Assembly (NCBI GenBank): GCA_014653365.1
Contig: JACWEQ010000003.1
Location: forward strand, 58,501-122,500
Source: Pelagibacterales bacterium SAG-MED49
GTDB lineage: Bacteria > Pseudomonadota > Alphaproteobacteria > Pelagibacterales > Pelagibacteraceae
Direction: 5' to 3'
Length of the DNA: 64,000 bases
Below are positions 50,695 to 60,584 of the stretch, in pieces; within the stretch, counting starts at the first letter, position 1, and every line of letters starts with the position of its first letter. A program made the translations under genes and the position numbers. The notes below the pieces were generated by a model. The model saw only the letters and a list, made by a program, of their open reading frames with translations. It ran no database searches and was not told where the DNA came from.

Positions 50695-53259
50695 TTATAA
50701 ACCTCCACAACAATTTTTGAATTTTTTACCAGTTGCTTCACATCGATCATTCCTTGAAATTTTTTGGTCTTTTTTAACAATTAAAAGACATTTGGGATCA
50801 TCAGATTTATCGATTGTTTTTGTAGAACTTGAAAGCTGTCTTTCTTGAGTTACAACTTTTAAATTTATTAAAATAGTTACATAATCTAATTTTAGTTTAT
50901 CTAAAAGATTTGAGAATAATTCAAACGCCTCTTTTTTATATTCAATTAAAGGATCTCGTTGTCCATAGGATCTAAGTCCAATTACTTGTCTTAGTTGTTC
51001 TAAGTATTGAATATGAGATTTCCAATTCAAATCTATTGATTGAAGAAATATTCTTTTTTCTATCTCCTTTGCATGATCTTCTCCCAAAAGATTAATTCTC
51101 TCCTGTCTAGACTCTAAAAATTTATTCATAATTTTTTCTTTTATTTCATCATCTTTTGAAGAAATTAATTCTTTAAGTTCAGCCTCACTAAAACTTTTTC
51201 CAATAATTTGTTTAAGACGATTGCTAAATTCATTACTTTTAGGGTTTGATAAGTTCTTTATTTTTAACTTTATAATATCTTGAATTATTTCATTTAAAAA
51301 TTCATCAGAGTAACTAAATATATTTTCACTATTCATTGCATCTTTTCTTTGAGAAAATACAACATGTCTTTGGTCATTTAAAACGTTATCAAATTTGATT
51401 AAAGTTTTTCTAATATCAAAGTTTCTAGCCTCAACTTTTTGTTGAGCTCTCTCAAGTGCTTTATTTATCCATGGATGATCAATGCTCTCCCCATCTTTGA
51501 GTCCTAATTTTTCTAACATTTTATTCATAGACTCAGATCCAAAAATTCTCATTAAATCATCTTCAAGACTTACATAAAATATCGAACTTCCCTCATCACC
51601 TTGTCTCCCAGATCTACCTCTTGCTTGATTATCAACTCTTCGAGACTCCATTCTCTCAGTTCCTATAACAAATAATCCACCTAAAGATTTTATCTTACTT
51701 TTATCAGTTTTAAGTTGATCTTCTGGAATAGAACCTTTTTTTCCACCAAGTTGAATATCCACACCTCTTCCAGAAATACTTGTTGTAATTATTACTGATT
51801 TTTCTTTACCAGCATTTGCAATTATATCTGCTTCATTTTCATGGTTTTTAGCATTTAAAACTAAATGTTTTATATTTTTTTTCTTTAATAAAGCTGAATA
51901 AACCTCAGACTTATTAACACTAGATGTGAAAATTAAAATTGGCTGTTTAGCTTCATGACATTCAATTATTTTATCAATAATAGCATTATTTTTTTCATCT
52001 TCTGTTCTAAAAATTTGATCATTATAATCTTTTCTGATCATTTCATTATTAGTTGGAATTATCACAACGGGTAAATTGTAAATTTCAAAAAATTCTTCAG
52101 ACTCAGTTGCAGCAGTTCCTGTACATCCAGAGATTTTTTTATAAAGTTTAAAATAATTTTGATAAGTTATAGATGCTAAAGTTTGATTTTCAGCTTGAAT
52201 ATTGATTTGTTCTTTTGCTTCTAAAGCTTGATGTAATCCATCACCAAATCTTCTACCTTCAAGTATCCTACCCGTAAGTTCATCTATAATTTTTAAATTT
52301 TCATCCTGGATAATATAGTCTTTACCTTTTTCAAATAGATGATTAGCTCGAAGGGCTTGATTTACATGGTGCACTAAATGTAAATTTTCTGGATCATAGA
52401 AATTATTATTTTTTAAAATTCCAGCATTAGAAAATATTTTTTCTACATTGTTAATCCCATCATTAGTTAAAAGAATACTTTTTTCTTTTTCATCTATTTC
52501 GTAATCTTTATTATTTAATTGTTTTACCAGTTTATCGATAGCAAGATATTGGGCTGTTTTATCTTCAGTTGAACCCGAAATAACTAAGGGCGTTCTAGCT
52601 TCATCAATTAGGCAAGAGTCTATTTCATCAACTATAGAAAATGAATGTTCTCTTTGTACCATATCATTTTCTGAAAATTTCATATTATCTCTTAAGTAAT
52701 CAAATCCAAGCTCACTATTTGTTGCGTAGGTAATATCACAACTATAATTTTTTTTACGCTCAACATCATCCTGATCATTATTAATATAGCCTGAAGACAA
52801 GCCTAAAAGATTATAGATTAGCCCCATTTCAATAGAGTCTCTTTTTGCAAGATAGTCGTTGACTGTTACAATATGAACTCCTTTTTCACAAAGTGCATTT
52901 AAGTAAGCAGCCAATGTAATGGTTAGAGTTTTCCCTTCTCCAGTTCTCATTTCGGCAATTTTCCCTTCATGAAGAGCAACACCTCCAATTATTTGAACAT
53001 CAAAATGTCTTTCATTACGTGTTCTTTTTGAAGCCTCTCTTACTAACGCAAATGCTTCAGGCAAAATATCGTCTAAGGTTTTTCCTTGTTTTAATTTTTC
53101 TTTATATTCAAGTGTTTTTTTTGGAAACTCTAAATCATTAAGATCTTTAAATTCATCTTCTAGCAAATTTATTTTTTTGAGAATTTTACCTATTCTTTCA
53201 AGCTCTTTTTGATTATTAGACTTGATGAATTTTGTAATGAAATTTAATGGGTTAAACAT
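50695..53259 (-). CDS. secA: Preprotein translocase ATPase SecA
   Basis: SecA drives Sec-dependent secretion. Walker A MRTGEGKT (K110), the DEIDSCLIDEART motif, the helicase GRGVDIQLGG and RRVDNQARGRSGRQGD segments, and the SecA-specific IQYLEQLRQVIGLRSYGQRDPL helix are all clear. It has 854 aa. The C-terminal zinc tail, usually CxCx8C(H/C), reads C840EATGKKFKNCC, so one Cys is missing and the spacing is one shorter. It is divergent from argJ. Confidence 0.96.
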   Translation of the reverse strand: MFNPLNFITKFIKSNNQKELERIGKILKKINLLEDEFKDLNDLEFPKKTLEYKEKLKQGKTLDDILPEAFALVREASKRTRNERHFDVQIIGGVALHEGKIAEMRTGEGKTLTITLAAYLNALCEKGVHIVTVNDYLAKRDSIEMGLIYNLLGLSSGYINNDQDDVERKKNYSCDITYATNSELGFDYLRDNMKFSENDMVQREHSFSIVDEIDSCLIDEARTPLVISGSTEDKTAQYLAIDKLVKQLNNKDYEIDEKEKSILLTNDGINNVEKIFSNAGILKNNNFYDPENLHLVHHVNQALRANHLFEKGKDYIIQDENLKIIDELTGRILEGRRFGDGLHQALEAKEQINIQAENQTLASITYQNYFKLYKKISGCTGTAATESEEFFEIYNLPVVIIPTNNEMIRKDYNDQIFRTEDEKNNAIIDKIIECHEAKQPILIFTSSVNKSEVYSALLKKKNIKHLVLNAKNHENEADIIANAGKEKSVIITTSISGRGVDIQLGGKKGSIPEDQLKTDKSKIKSLGGLFVIGTERMESRRVDNQARGRSGRQGDEGSSIFYVSLEDDLMRIFGSESMNKMLEKLGLKDGESIDHPWINKALERAQQKVEARNFDIRKTLIKFDNVLNDQRHVVFSQRKDAMNSENIFSYSDEFLNEIIQDIIKLKIKNLSNPKSNEFSNRLKQIIGKSFSEAELKELISSKDDEIKEKIMNKFLESRQERINLLGEDHAKEIEKRIFLQSIDLNWKSHIQYLEQLRQVIGLRSYGQRDPLIEYKKEAFELFSNLLDKLKLDYVTILINLKVVTQERQLSSSTKTIDKSDDPKCLLIVKKDQKISRNDRCEATGKKFKNCCGGL

Positions 53260-53324
53260 GAGTATTTGATTTATTCTTTACTTATATTGTTTAATATATG
53301 TATTAAATAATTATTTTAAACACT

Positions 53325-54626
53325 ATGGGAATTAATTTATCTAATCTTTTAAATTCAAAATCAAAAAATACCAGAATGATTGATTTTCAAGACTTAGATC
53401 ATATTGAAGGGCTGTCAATTTCTGTTGTTAGTGCAAATCTATATAATGATAGTAGAGACGATTTATCAATGTTCTATTTTAGAGATGGTGCCAATTATGC
53501 CTCTGTTTATACTCAATCAAAAATACTTTCAGAAAATATTAAATGGAATTTGAGTCAAAATAGTAAAAAAATATACTCACTTTTAGTTAATACAAGAAAT
53601 GCGAATGCTTTTACTGGCAAACAAGGCTATGAAAGTCTCAAGAAATTGTCAAACCAAATTTCAACTGGTCTATCTAAAAAACAAGAACAAGATGAAGATA
53701 GTCCTAAAAAAATTTCTCCTAAAGAAATTATGTTTGGATGTACAGGTACTATTGGTGAAAAGTTTCCTTGTGAAAAAATTCTTCATCAAATTCCTAATTT
53801 GATTAATAAAATTAGATATACCCAAAATAAATTTATTTGGATGAAAGCTGCTCTTGGAATTATGACTACAGATACTAAGCCTAAGTTAACAATGGAAAAG
53901 TGCAAAATAGGGAATAAAAATATTAAGATTTATGGAATTGCAAAAGGCTCTGGAATGATACATCCAAATATGGCAACTACTTTGGCTTATATTTTTACAG
54001 ATGCAAAATTATCAAATGATATTTTAAATAAATTATTAAAAAAAAATATTTCAACAACATTTAATGCAATAACATGTGATGGAGATACAAGTACTAATGA
54101 TATGGCAACTATTTTTGCAACTGGAAAAGTAGATAATTCTCAAATTACAAATTTAAATGATAAAAAAATTCAAAATTTTGATAAAGCTTTAAATCAGGTG
54201 TTATTGAATCTAGCTAAGAGGGTGGTTTCAGATGGCGAAGGATCATCTAAGTTTGTCACTATAAATGTTAATAGATGTAAATCAGAGATAGAAGCTAAAC
54301 AGATTGCCTTTTCAATTGCCAACTCGCCTTTAGTAAAAACTGCAATTGCTGGTGAAGATCCCAATTGGGGAAGAATTGTGATGGCAATTGGAAAAGCTGG
54401 ACCTAAAATAAATCTGAAAAAACTATCAATTAAATTTGGTGATTTAAAAATCGTTCAAGATGGTAAGCTACATCAAAATTACAATGAAAAAAAAACTTCT
54501 TTATACATGAAAAATGAAAATATTGATCTTGATATTGAAATTTTTACGGGAACAAAAAGTTTTTCAGTCTATACAATGGATTTTACGAAAAAATATATAG
54601 ATATAAATACAGATTATAGAAGCTAA
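53325..54626 (+). CDS. argJ: Glutamate N-acetyltransferase/ornithine acetyltransferase
   Basis: It recycles acetyl groups in arginine synthesis and matures by self-cleavage at an Ala-Thr pair in GSGMIHPNMATT, which is intact. NWGRIVMAIGKAG and an active-site loop are also visible. It has 433 aa, a little longer than usual because of a Lys/Glu-rich insertion near residue 120. It is divergent from secA, the usual alphaproteobacterial order. Confidence 0.93.
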   Translation: MGINLSNLLNSKSKNTRMIDFQDLDHIEGLSISVVSANLYNDSRDDLSMFYFRDGANYASVYTQSKILSENIKWNLSQNSKKIYSLLVNTRNANAFTGKQGYESLKKLSNQISTGLSKKQEQDEDSPKKISPKEIMFGCTGTIGEKFPCEKILHQIPNLINKIRYTQNKFIWMKAALGIMTTDTKPKLTMEKCKIGNKNIKIYGIAKGSGMIHPNMATTLAYIFTDAKLSNDILNKLLKKNISTTFNAITCDGDTSTNDMATIFATGKVDNSQITNLNDKKIQNFDKALNQVLLNLAKRVVSDGEGSSKFVTINVNRCKSEIEAKQIAFSIANSPLVKTAIAGEDPNWGRIVMAIGKAGPKINLKKLSIKFGDLKIVQDGKLHQNYNEKKTSLYMKNENIDLDIEIFTGTKSFSVYTMDFTKKYIDINTDYRS

Positions 54627-54665
54627 ATACATTGAAAATTTAATTTTTATTATTAATTATATATT

Positions 54666-55094
54666 ATGATCAAATATAGATTGGCATGTAATGATTGTGA
54701 GCTATCATTTGATAGCTGGTTCGCTTCATCAAAAGAATTTGAAAAATTAAAAAAAAAAAAATTATTAATTTGTTATAATTGTAATTCTTTAAAAGTGGAC
54801 AAAACACTAATGGCTCCAACGTTAATAAATAATAAAAAAAATTTAAATAACAGTATGGAGTTAACCAAATATGAAAACGTAAAAAAAACTATTAAAAATT
54901 ATCAAAAATTTATTAAAGATAATTTTAAGTATGTGGGTGAAAATTTTGCTTATGAAGCACGATCCATACATTATGATAAGAAAAAGAAATCTAAAGGAAT
55001 ATATGGAAATGCCTCCAAAAAAGACCTTAATGAATTAAAAGAAGAGGGGATTGATACTCAAATGATACCCTGGATTGAAGATATAGATAATTAA
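54666..55094 (+). CDS. DUF1178 family protein
   Basis: This 142-aa protein opens with MIKYRLACNDCELSFDSWF, a CxxC zinc-like pair, and a second Cys pair CYNCNSLKVDK, then a charged helix, typical of DUF1178. The function of the family is unknown. It overlaps the end of the opposing ubiG by four bases, which are both stop codons. Confidence 0.85.
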   Translation: MIKYRLACNDCELSFDSWFASSKEFEKLKKKKLLICYNCNSLKVDKTLMAPTLINNKKNLNNSMELTKYENVKKTIKNYQKFIKDNFKYVGENFAYEARSIHYDKKKKSKGIYGNASKKDLNELKEEGIDTQMIPWIEDIDN

Positions 55095-55813
55095 ACTTTT
55101 ATAAATTTTGCAATATAATTTACAGATGTGTCTGTGGACACACTCCATTCATCTTTGATTATATTAAAATTCATTCCATCTAATTTATCTAATTTTAAAT
55201 TATTTTTTAGTAAAATACTTTTAAGATCTTCAGGTGTTACAAACTTTTCCCATTCATGAGTGCCTATTGGAAGCCATCTCAAAATATACTCTGCACCAAT
55301 AATTGCAAAAACATATGACTTTAATGTTTTATTAAGAGTTGCAACAAACATTAGGCCATTTTTTTTAAGCAGTTTTGAACAAGATCTTATAAAAAAATTT
55401 ATATCTTCAACATGTTCAATTATTTCCATATTTAAAATAACATCAAATTTTTTTTTAATTTTAAGTTTTTCAGGAGATGAGCACAGATATTTGATACTAA
55501 GTTTATTTTTTTTTGCGTGTAATTTAGCAATATTAATATTTTTATCAGATGCATCTATACCTGTTACGCTAGCTCCTAATCTTGTCATTGGTTCAGATAG
55601 AAGTCCACCGCCACATCCTATGTCTAATATATTAATTTTTTGTAAAGGTCTTTTTTTAGCTTTTAATTTAAAATTTTGAATAATATTTTCTTTAATATAT
55701 CTTATTCTAATAGGGTTAAATTTATGTAGTGGTTTAAATTTACCATTAGGATCCCACCATTCGGTGGCCATTCTTGAAAATTTTTCTATTTCTTTTTTAT
55801 TTACACTGCTCAT
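55091..55813 (-). CDS. ubiG: 3-demethylubiquinone-9 3-O-methyltransferase
   Basis: It makes both O-methylations of ubiquinone. The SAM-binding motif ILDIGCGGGLLSEPMTRLGA, the EIIEHVEDI post-II motif, and an N-terminal ATEWWDPNGKFKPLH typical of UbiG are seen. It has 240 aa. It is divergent from lysC, as usual in alphaproteobacteria. Confidence 0.95.
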   Translation of the reverse strand: MSSVNKKEIEKFSRMATEWWDPNGKFKPLHKFNPIRIRYIKENIIQNFKLKAKKRPLQKINILDIGCGGGLLSEPMTRLGASVTGIDASDKNINIAKLHAKKNKLSIKYLCSSPEKLKIKKKFDVILNMEIIEHVEDINFFIRSCSKLLKKNGLMFVATLNKTLKSYVFAIIGAEYILRWLPIGTHEWEKFVTPEDLKSILLKNNLKLDKLDGMNFNIIKDEWSVSTDTSVNYIAKFIKV

Positions 55814-55826
55814 GATAGATAATTAG

Positions 55827-55856
55827 TTGACATAGCAATTAAGATGTATTTTATCA
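55827..55856 (+). promoter_or_regulatory. Candidate promoter of lysC
   Basis: A perfect -35 TTGACA lies at 55827-55832. A -10 box at the expected distance is weak (TTATCA at 55851-55856). The lysC ATG follows about 35 bases later. Confidence 0.45.
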
Positions 55857-55891
55857 AATATTAATTAAATTATAATAATTAAATCTGATCA

Positions 55892-57103
55892 ATGAAAACT
55901 GTTGTATTAAAGTTTGGTGGAACTTCTGTTGGTAGTATTGATAGAATCAAAAATGTTTGTAAGATTATTGCTTCGTATAAAAAGAAAAACGTCAAAGTTT
56001 TAGCAATCTCCTCTGCAATGAGCGGTGTTACAAATGATCTCGTTAATAAATCTAAATTGATAAGTAATAATTTTGATAAAGCAGAGTATGACACATTAGT
56101 ATCTACTGGTGAGCAAGCATCTTGTGCTCTAATAGCAGGAAGATTAAAACATATGGGATTTAGATCTAGATCTTGGATGTCATGGCAGTTACCAATATTA
56201 ACAGAAGGCCCTTACTCTGGCGCAAGAATTAGCAAAATAGTTGTAAAAGAATTAAATAAATATTTAAAAAGTGGAGGTATTCCTATTATTACTGGGTTTC
56301 AAGGTGTTAACAGTGAGCTTAGATTAACCACTATTGGTAGAAGTGGTTCAGATGCTTCAGCAATAATGTTGGCTAAATTTATTAAAGCTGAAGAGTGTAT
56401 AATTTATACAGATGTAGATGGAGTTTATACAACTGACCCCAGACAGTATAAAAATGCAAAAAAGATAAAAAAAATATTTTATGATGAAATGTTGGAAATG
56501 GCATCCTTGGGATCAAAAGTTATGCAGCCAACTTCAGTACAAGATGCTAAACTAAATAAAATTGATATTCAGGTTAAATCTTCATTTGTCAAAAAATCTG
56601 GAACATTAATCACTGGCTCCAGTAAAGCTTTTAGTAATCAAATTATTACTGGAATTTCTTCAACAAAAAATGATGCTAAAATTACAATTGTAGGAGTTAA
56701 AGATAGACCTGGTATTGCAGCATCTATTTTTAAACCTTTGTCTCAAAATTTAATTAATGTGGATATGGTTATTCAAAATATTTCATTAAATGGTAAAGAA
56801 ACAGATTTAACATTTACAATTAAATCTGATGATTTAAAAAAAACAGAAAAATTAATTAAACAAAATAAAAAAATATCTTATAAAAAATTATCCTTTGATA
56901 AAGATGTTTCTAAAGTTTCGATAATTGGAGTTGGAATGATAACAACTCCAGGTATTACCTATAGAATGTTTCAAGCTTTAGCTTTAAAAAAAGTAAATAT
57001 TTTAGTAATTTCCACTTCTGAAATTAAAATATCTGTTTTAGTTTCTACAAAGAATGTAAAAAAAGCAATAACCGTTTTACATAAAGAATTTAAATTAGAT
57101 TAA
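55892..57103 (+). CDS. lysC: Aspartate kinase
   Basis: It phosphorylates aspartate for lysine, threonine and methionine synthesis. [24 protein letters not shown] and [12 protein letters not shown] are clear in the kinase half. The C-terminal half carries ACT domains (about 265-400) used for feedback by lysine or threonine. It has 403 aa, a single isoform. It is two bases before ispG. Confidence 0.95.
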   Translation: MKTVVLKFGGTSVGSIDRIKNVCKIIASYKKKNVKVLAISSAMSGVTNDLVNKSKLISNNFDKAEYDTLVSTGEQASCALIAGRLKHMGFRSRSWMSWQLPILTEGPYSGARISKIVVKELNKYLKSGGIPIITGFQGVNSELRLTTIGRSGSDASAIMLAKFIKAEECIIYTDVDGVYTTDPRQYKNAKKIKKIFYDEMLEMASLGSKVMQPTSVQDAKLNKIDIQVKSSFVKKSGTLITGSSKAFSNQIITGISSTKNDAKITIVGVKDRPGIAASIFKPLSQNLINVDMVIQNISLNGKETDLTFTIKSDDLKKTEKLIKQNKKISYKKLSFDKDVSKVSIIGVGMITTPGITYRMFQALALKKVNILVISTSEIKISVLVSTKNVKKAITVLHKEFKLD

Positions 57104-57105
57104 TA

Positions 57106-58206
57106 ATGAGCGTTAGACCTTTTAGAGATATTAAACGAAAAAAAACTAAAGTAATTAATGTTGGTGATGTAAAAATTGGTGGAGATAATCCAATTTCTGT
57201 TCAGTCAATGACAAATACTCTAACAACAGATGTGAAGGCTACAATTAATCAAATTAATGATATTGTCGAAGAAGGTGCCGATATTGTCAGAGTTTCATGT
57301 CCCGATAAAGATTCTACTGCTGCACTAAAAGAAATAGTTAATCATGTATCTGTACCAATTGTTGCAGATATACATTTTCATTTCAAAAGAGCAGTTGAGG
57401 CAGCAGAAAGTGGAGCAAAATGTTTAAGAATTAATCCAGGAAATATAGGTGATAAAGTAAAAATTCATGAAGTTTTGAGTGCAGCAAAAAATAATGATTG
57501 TTCAATAAGAATAGGAGTTAATGCAGGATCTTTAGAGAGAGATATTTTAGAGAAATTTAAAGAACCTTGTCCAGAAGCTTTAGTTGAAAGTGCGCTAAGA
57601 AATATAAAGATTTTAGAAGATCAAGATTTTTTCAACTTTAAAATAAGTGTAAAATCATCTGATGTTTTTTTATCAATTGCAGCATATCGTCAACTTTCAA
57701 AGGTAACAGACTATCCATTGCATCTTGGAATAACTGAAGCTGGAAGTTTTGTATCTGGGAGTATAAAGTCATCAATAGGTCTAGGATCTTTACTAATGGA
57801 TGGGATTGGAGATACAATAAGAATTTCTTTATCAGATAATCCACCCCAAGAAATTAAAGTTGGAAATGAAATATTAAAATCCCTAGGTTTGAGAAATAGG
57901 GGTGTAAAAATTATATCTTGTCCATCATGCGCAAGACAAGCTTTTCAAGTGATTGATACTGTAAAAATTTTAGAAGATAAGCTGTCTCATATTAAAACTC
58001 CTGTTACACTATCAATTATTGGATGCGTTGTTAATGGCCCAGGAGAAGCGGCAATGACCGACATAGGTATTACTGGGGGAGGAAAAGGTAATAATATGCT
58101 TTATTTATCTGGAGTTCAGAGTGAAAAAGTTCTAACAGATGACATTATAAAAAAAGTCGTTTCAGAAGTTGAAAAAAAAGCTTCTGAATTAGAAAAAAAA
58201 TCATGA
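57106..58206 (+). CDS. ispG: 4-hydroxy-3-methylbut-2-en-1-yl diphosphate synthase
   Basis: This [4Fe-4S] enzyme acts in the MEP isoprenoid pathway. The cluster Cys residues are in SCPSCAR and [10 protein letters not shown], and a TIM-barrel segment [11 protein letters not shown] starts it. It has 366 aa. Its stop overlaps the prfA start by four bases. Together with lysC and prfA it makes a mixed but tight operon. Confidence 0.95.
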   Translation: MSVRPFRDIKRKKTKVINVGDVKIGGDNPISVQSMTNTLTTDVKATINQINDIVEEGADIVRVSCPDKDSTAALKEIVNHVSVPIVADIHFHFKRAVEAAESGAKCLRINPGNIGDKVKIHEVLSAAKNNDCSIRIGVNAGSLERDILEKFKEPCPEALVESALRNIKILEDQDFFNFKISVKSSDVFLSIAAYRQLSKVTDYPLHLGITEAGSFVSGSIKSSIGLGSLLMDGIGDTIRISLSDNPPQEIKVGNEILKSLGLRNRGVKIISCPSCARQAFQVIDTVKILEDKLSHIKTPVTLSIIGCVVNGPGEAAMTDIGITGGGKGNNMLYLSGVQSEKVLTDDIIKKVVSEVEKKASELEKKS

Positions 58207-59276
58207 TCCCTGAAAAAACAATTGAAGAATTGATATTAAAACATTCCACATTAGAAAAAGATCTTTCATCTGGGGATTTAGATAAAAAATTATTTGCTGA
58301 AAAATCTAAAGAATATTCAGATGTCAATGAGATAATAGAAAATGCTAAAAATTATATTTCTTTTAAAAATAATAAAAAAGAAATAGAAAAAATTTTAGAA
58401 GATAGTGCTGGAGATGTAGAGCTTAAAAGTATGGCCGAACTAGAGTTAATAGAATTACAATCTCAACACGAAATAAATGAAAAAAAATTAAAATTGTTTT
58501 TACTTCCAAAAGATGAGGCTGATAAAAAAAATGCAATTATAGAAATTAGAGCTGGAACAGGCGGTCTAGAAGCAAGTTTATTTGCTTCAGATCTTTTTAA
58601 AATGTACGAAAAAGTAAGTCATAAAAAAAAATGGACTCTTGAAGTGATATCCATATCTAGAAGTGATGCGGGGGGCTTAAAAGAAGTTATAGCATCAATT
58701 AAAGGAACCAATATTTATTCCACACTAAAATATGAAAGTGGGGTTCATAGAGTTCAAAGAGTGCCAGATACAGAAACTCAAGGAAGGATTCACACTTCTG
58801 CAGCCACTGTTGCTGTGCTGCCTGAGGCAGAAGAAGTAGATCTTGAGATAAACGACTCGGACTTAAGAATAGATGTTTTTAGAGCTGGTGGCCCAGGAGG
58901 GCAATCAGTTAACACAACAGATAGTGCGGTAAGAATAACACATATTCCAACAGGCATGTCCGTTTCACAACAAGATGAAAAATCTCAACATAAAAATAAG
59001 GCAAAAGGTATGAAAATTTTGAGAGCTAGATTGTATGAATTAGAGCGATCTAGAATTGACCAGGAGAGGTCAAAAGATAGGAAAACTAAAATTGGAACAG
59101 GTGATAGATCTGAAAGAATTAGAACATATAATTTTCCCCAAGGAAGAATTACAGATCATAGAATAAACTTAACACTTCACAGATTAGAAGAGTTTTTAGA
59201 AGGAGAAGCATTTGATGAGATGGTTGAGTCATTAACTTTGCAGGCTCAGGAAGAAAGTTTAAGTAATTTACAATAA
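58203..59276 (+). CDS. prfA: Peptide chain release factor 1
   Basis: RF1 reads UAA and UAG. The GGQ motif lies in [11 protein letters not shown] and the codon-recognition PxT region is TET/PDTETQG, with the family segment ASSGKGGQ-like spacing absent as expected. It has 357 aa. It is coupled to ispG and to prmC, which methylates its GGQ glutamine, starting one base later. Confidence 0.96.
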   Translation: MIPEKTIEELILKHSTLEKDLSSGDLDKKLFAEKSKEYSDVNEIIENAKNYISFKNNKKEIEKILEDSAGDVELKSMAELELIELQSQHEINEKKLKLFLLPKDEADKKNAIIEIRAGTGGLEASLFASDLFKMYEKVSHKKKWTLEVISISRSDAGGLKEVIASIKGTNIYSTLKYESGVHRVQRVPDTETQGRIHTSAATVAVLPEAEEVDLEINDSDLRIDVFRAGGPGGQSVNTTDSAVRITHIPTGMSVSQQDEKSQHKNKAKGMKILRARLYELERSRIDQERSKDRKTKIGTGDRSERIRTYNFPQGRITDHRINLTLHRLEEFLEGEAFDEMVESLTLQAQEESLSNLQ

Positions 59277-60119
59277 ATGAATATTCAATCAGCTATTATA
59301 GAAGGTGCTACTATACTTAAAAATAAGAGTATAAATTCTGCAAAATTAGATTCTGAAATTTTATTAGCTTCAGTGATTGATAAAGATAGAAAATATTTAA
59401 TTTTAAATAATGATCAAAATATAAAAGAGAAGAATTTAATACACTTCCAAAAACTAATAAACAAACGTTCATTCAGAGAGCCAATTGCTTACCTGACTAA
59501 TAAAAAACATTTTTGGAACTATGAGTTTTTTGTTACTAAAGATACTTTGATACCAAGACCAGATACTGAACTGATAGTAGAGCAAATACTTAAATTAACT
59601 AAATCTAAAACTAAAATGAAAATATTAGATATTGGAGTTGGTTCGGGATGTATTCTTTTAACTATTTTAAAAGAAAGAATAAATTTTTATGGAGTAGGAG
59701 TTGATATCAGTAAAAAATGTTTAAATATAAGTAAAATAAATGCAAAAAATCTTGAAGTGAGTTCAAGAGTAAAATTTTTCAAATCAGATGTTGACAAATT
59801 TGATCTAGGGAAATATGATCTAATTGTTTCTAATCCTCCATATATTAAAAAATTTAATTTAAAATATTTGGACAAAGATGTTATTAATTTTGAGCCAAAA
59901 TTAGCACTTGATGGTGGGTTAGATGGATTATCAGAAATCAGAAAAGTAATAACAAAATCATCTGAGCTGATTAAAAAAAATGGCAAATTTATTTTAGAGA
60001 TTGGTTTTGATCAAAAAAATAAAGTAATTAATTTATTAAAAGATAAAGGTTTTTATATAAATAGTATTTCAAAAGATCTTGCAAAGAATGATCGATGCAT
60101 CGTCAGTACAAAAATATAA
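59277..60119 (+). CDS. prmC: Release factor glutamine methyltransferase
   Basis: It methylates the Gln of GGQ in RF1 and RF2. The NPPY motif in VSNPPYIKK, a SAM-binding ILDIGVGSGCI, and a helical N-terminal domain are present in 280 aa. It directly follows its substrate gene prfA. DUF4167 follows after 12 bases. Confidence 0.94.
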   Translation: MNIQSAIIEGATILKNKSINSAKLDSEILLASVIDKDRKYLILNNDQNIKEKNLIHFQKLINKRSFREPIAYLTNKKHFWNYEFFVTKDTLIPRPDTELIVEQILKLTKSKTKMKILDIGVGSGCILLTILKERINFYGVGVDISKKCLNISKINAKNLEVSSRVKFFKSDVDKFDLGKYDLIVSNPPYIKKFNLKYLDKDVINFEPKLALDGGLDGLSEIRKVITKSSELIKKNGKFILEIGFDQKNKVINLLKDKGFYINSISKDLAKNDRCIVSTKI

Positions 60120-60131
60120 CTAATCAGACTT

Positions 60132-60584
60132 ATGGTAACATTTAGAAATAACAACAATAATATTAGAAGAAATAATTTCAGAAGAAATGATAGAATTTTT
60201 AAAACTACTGGGGATAGACCAAAATTTAGTTCTAATTATTCAAATAATGAAAACTTTAAAAGAAAAATTCCTGGCAGAAATAATCATAATGCTTCAAAAC
60301 TAATAGAAAAATATAATGATTTAGCAAGAGAAGCATCTTCTAATGGAGATAAAATCTTATCAGAAAATTATCTGCAACATGCAGATCATTTTACGAGAGT
60401 TATGAATGAGCAAGAAGCCTCTAGAAAAGAGAGATTTATAGTAAATAAACCCACAGACAATGAAAATTCTACAGTGGAAAAATCTACTCCAATAAATGAA
60501 GTTTCTAAAGATGAGGTGGTTAAAAAAGCTAAAGTTGCCACAGAGATTAAAAAAACAGTAAAGTCTGAGACTAAAGCTATTTAA
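60132..60584 (+). CDS. DUF4167 family protein
   Basis: This 150-aa protein opens with many Asn and Arg (RNNNNNIRRNNFRRND), then the conserved AREASSNGDKILSENYLQHADHF helix pair that defines the family, and a Lys/Glu-rich tail. The function is unknown; the Asn/Arg-rich N terminus suggests RNA or DNA binding. It normally follows prmC. It overlaps the opposing M23 peptidase by four bases, both stop codons. Confidence 0.88.
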   Translation: MVTFRNNNNNIRRNNFRRNDRIFKTTGDRPKFSSNYSNNENFKRKIPGRNNHNASKLIEKYNDLAREASSNGDKILSENYLQHADHFTRVMNEQEASRKERFIVNKPTDNENSTVEKSTPINEVSKDEVVKKAKVATEIKKTVKSETKAI

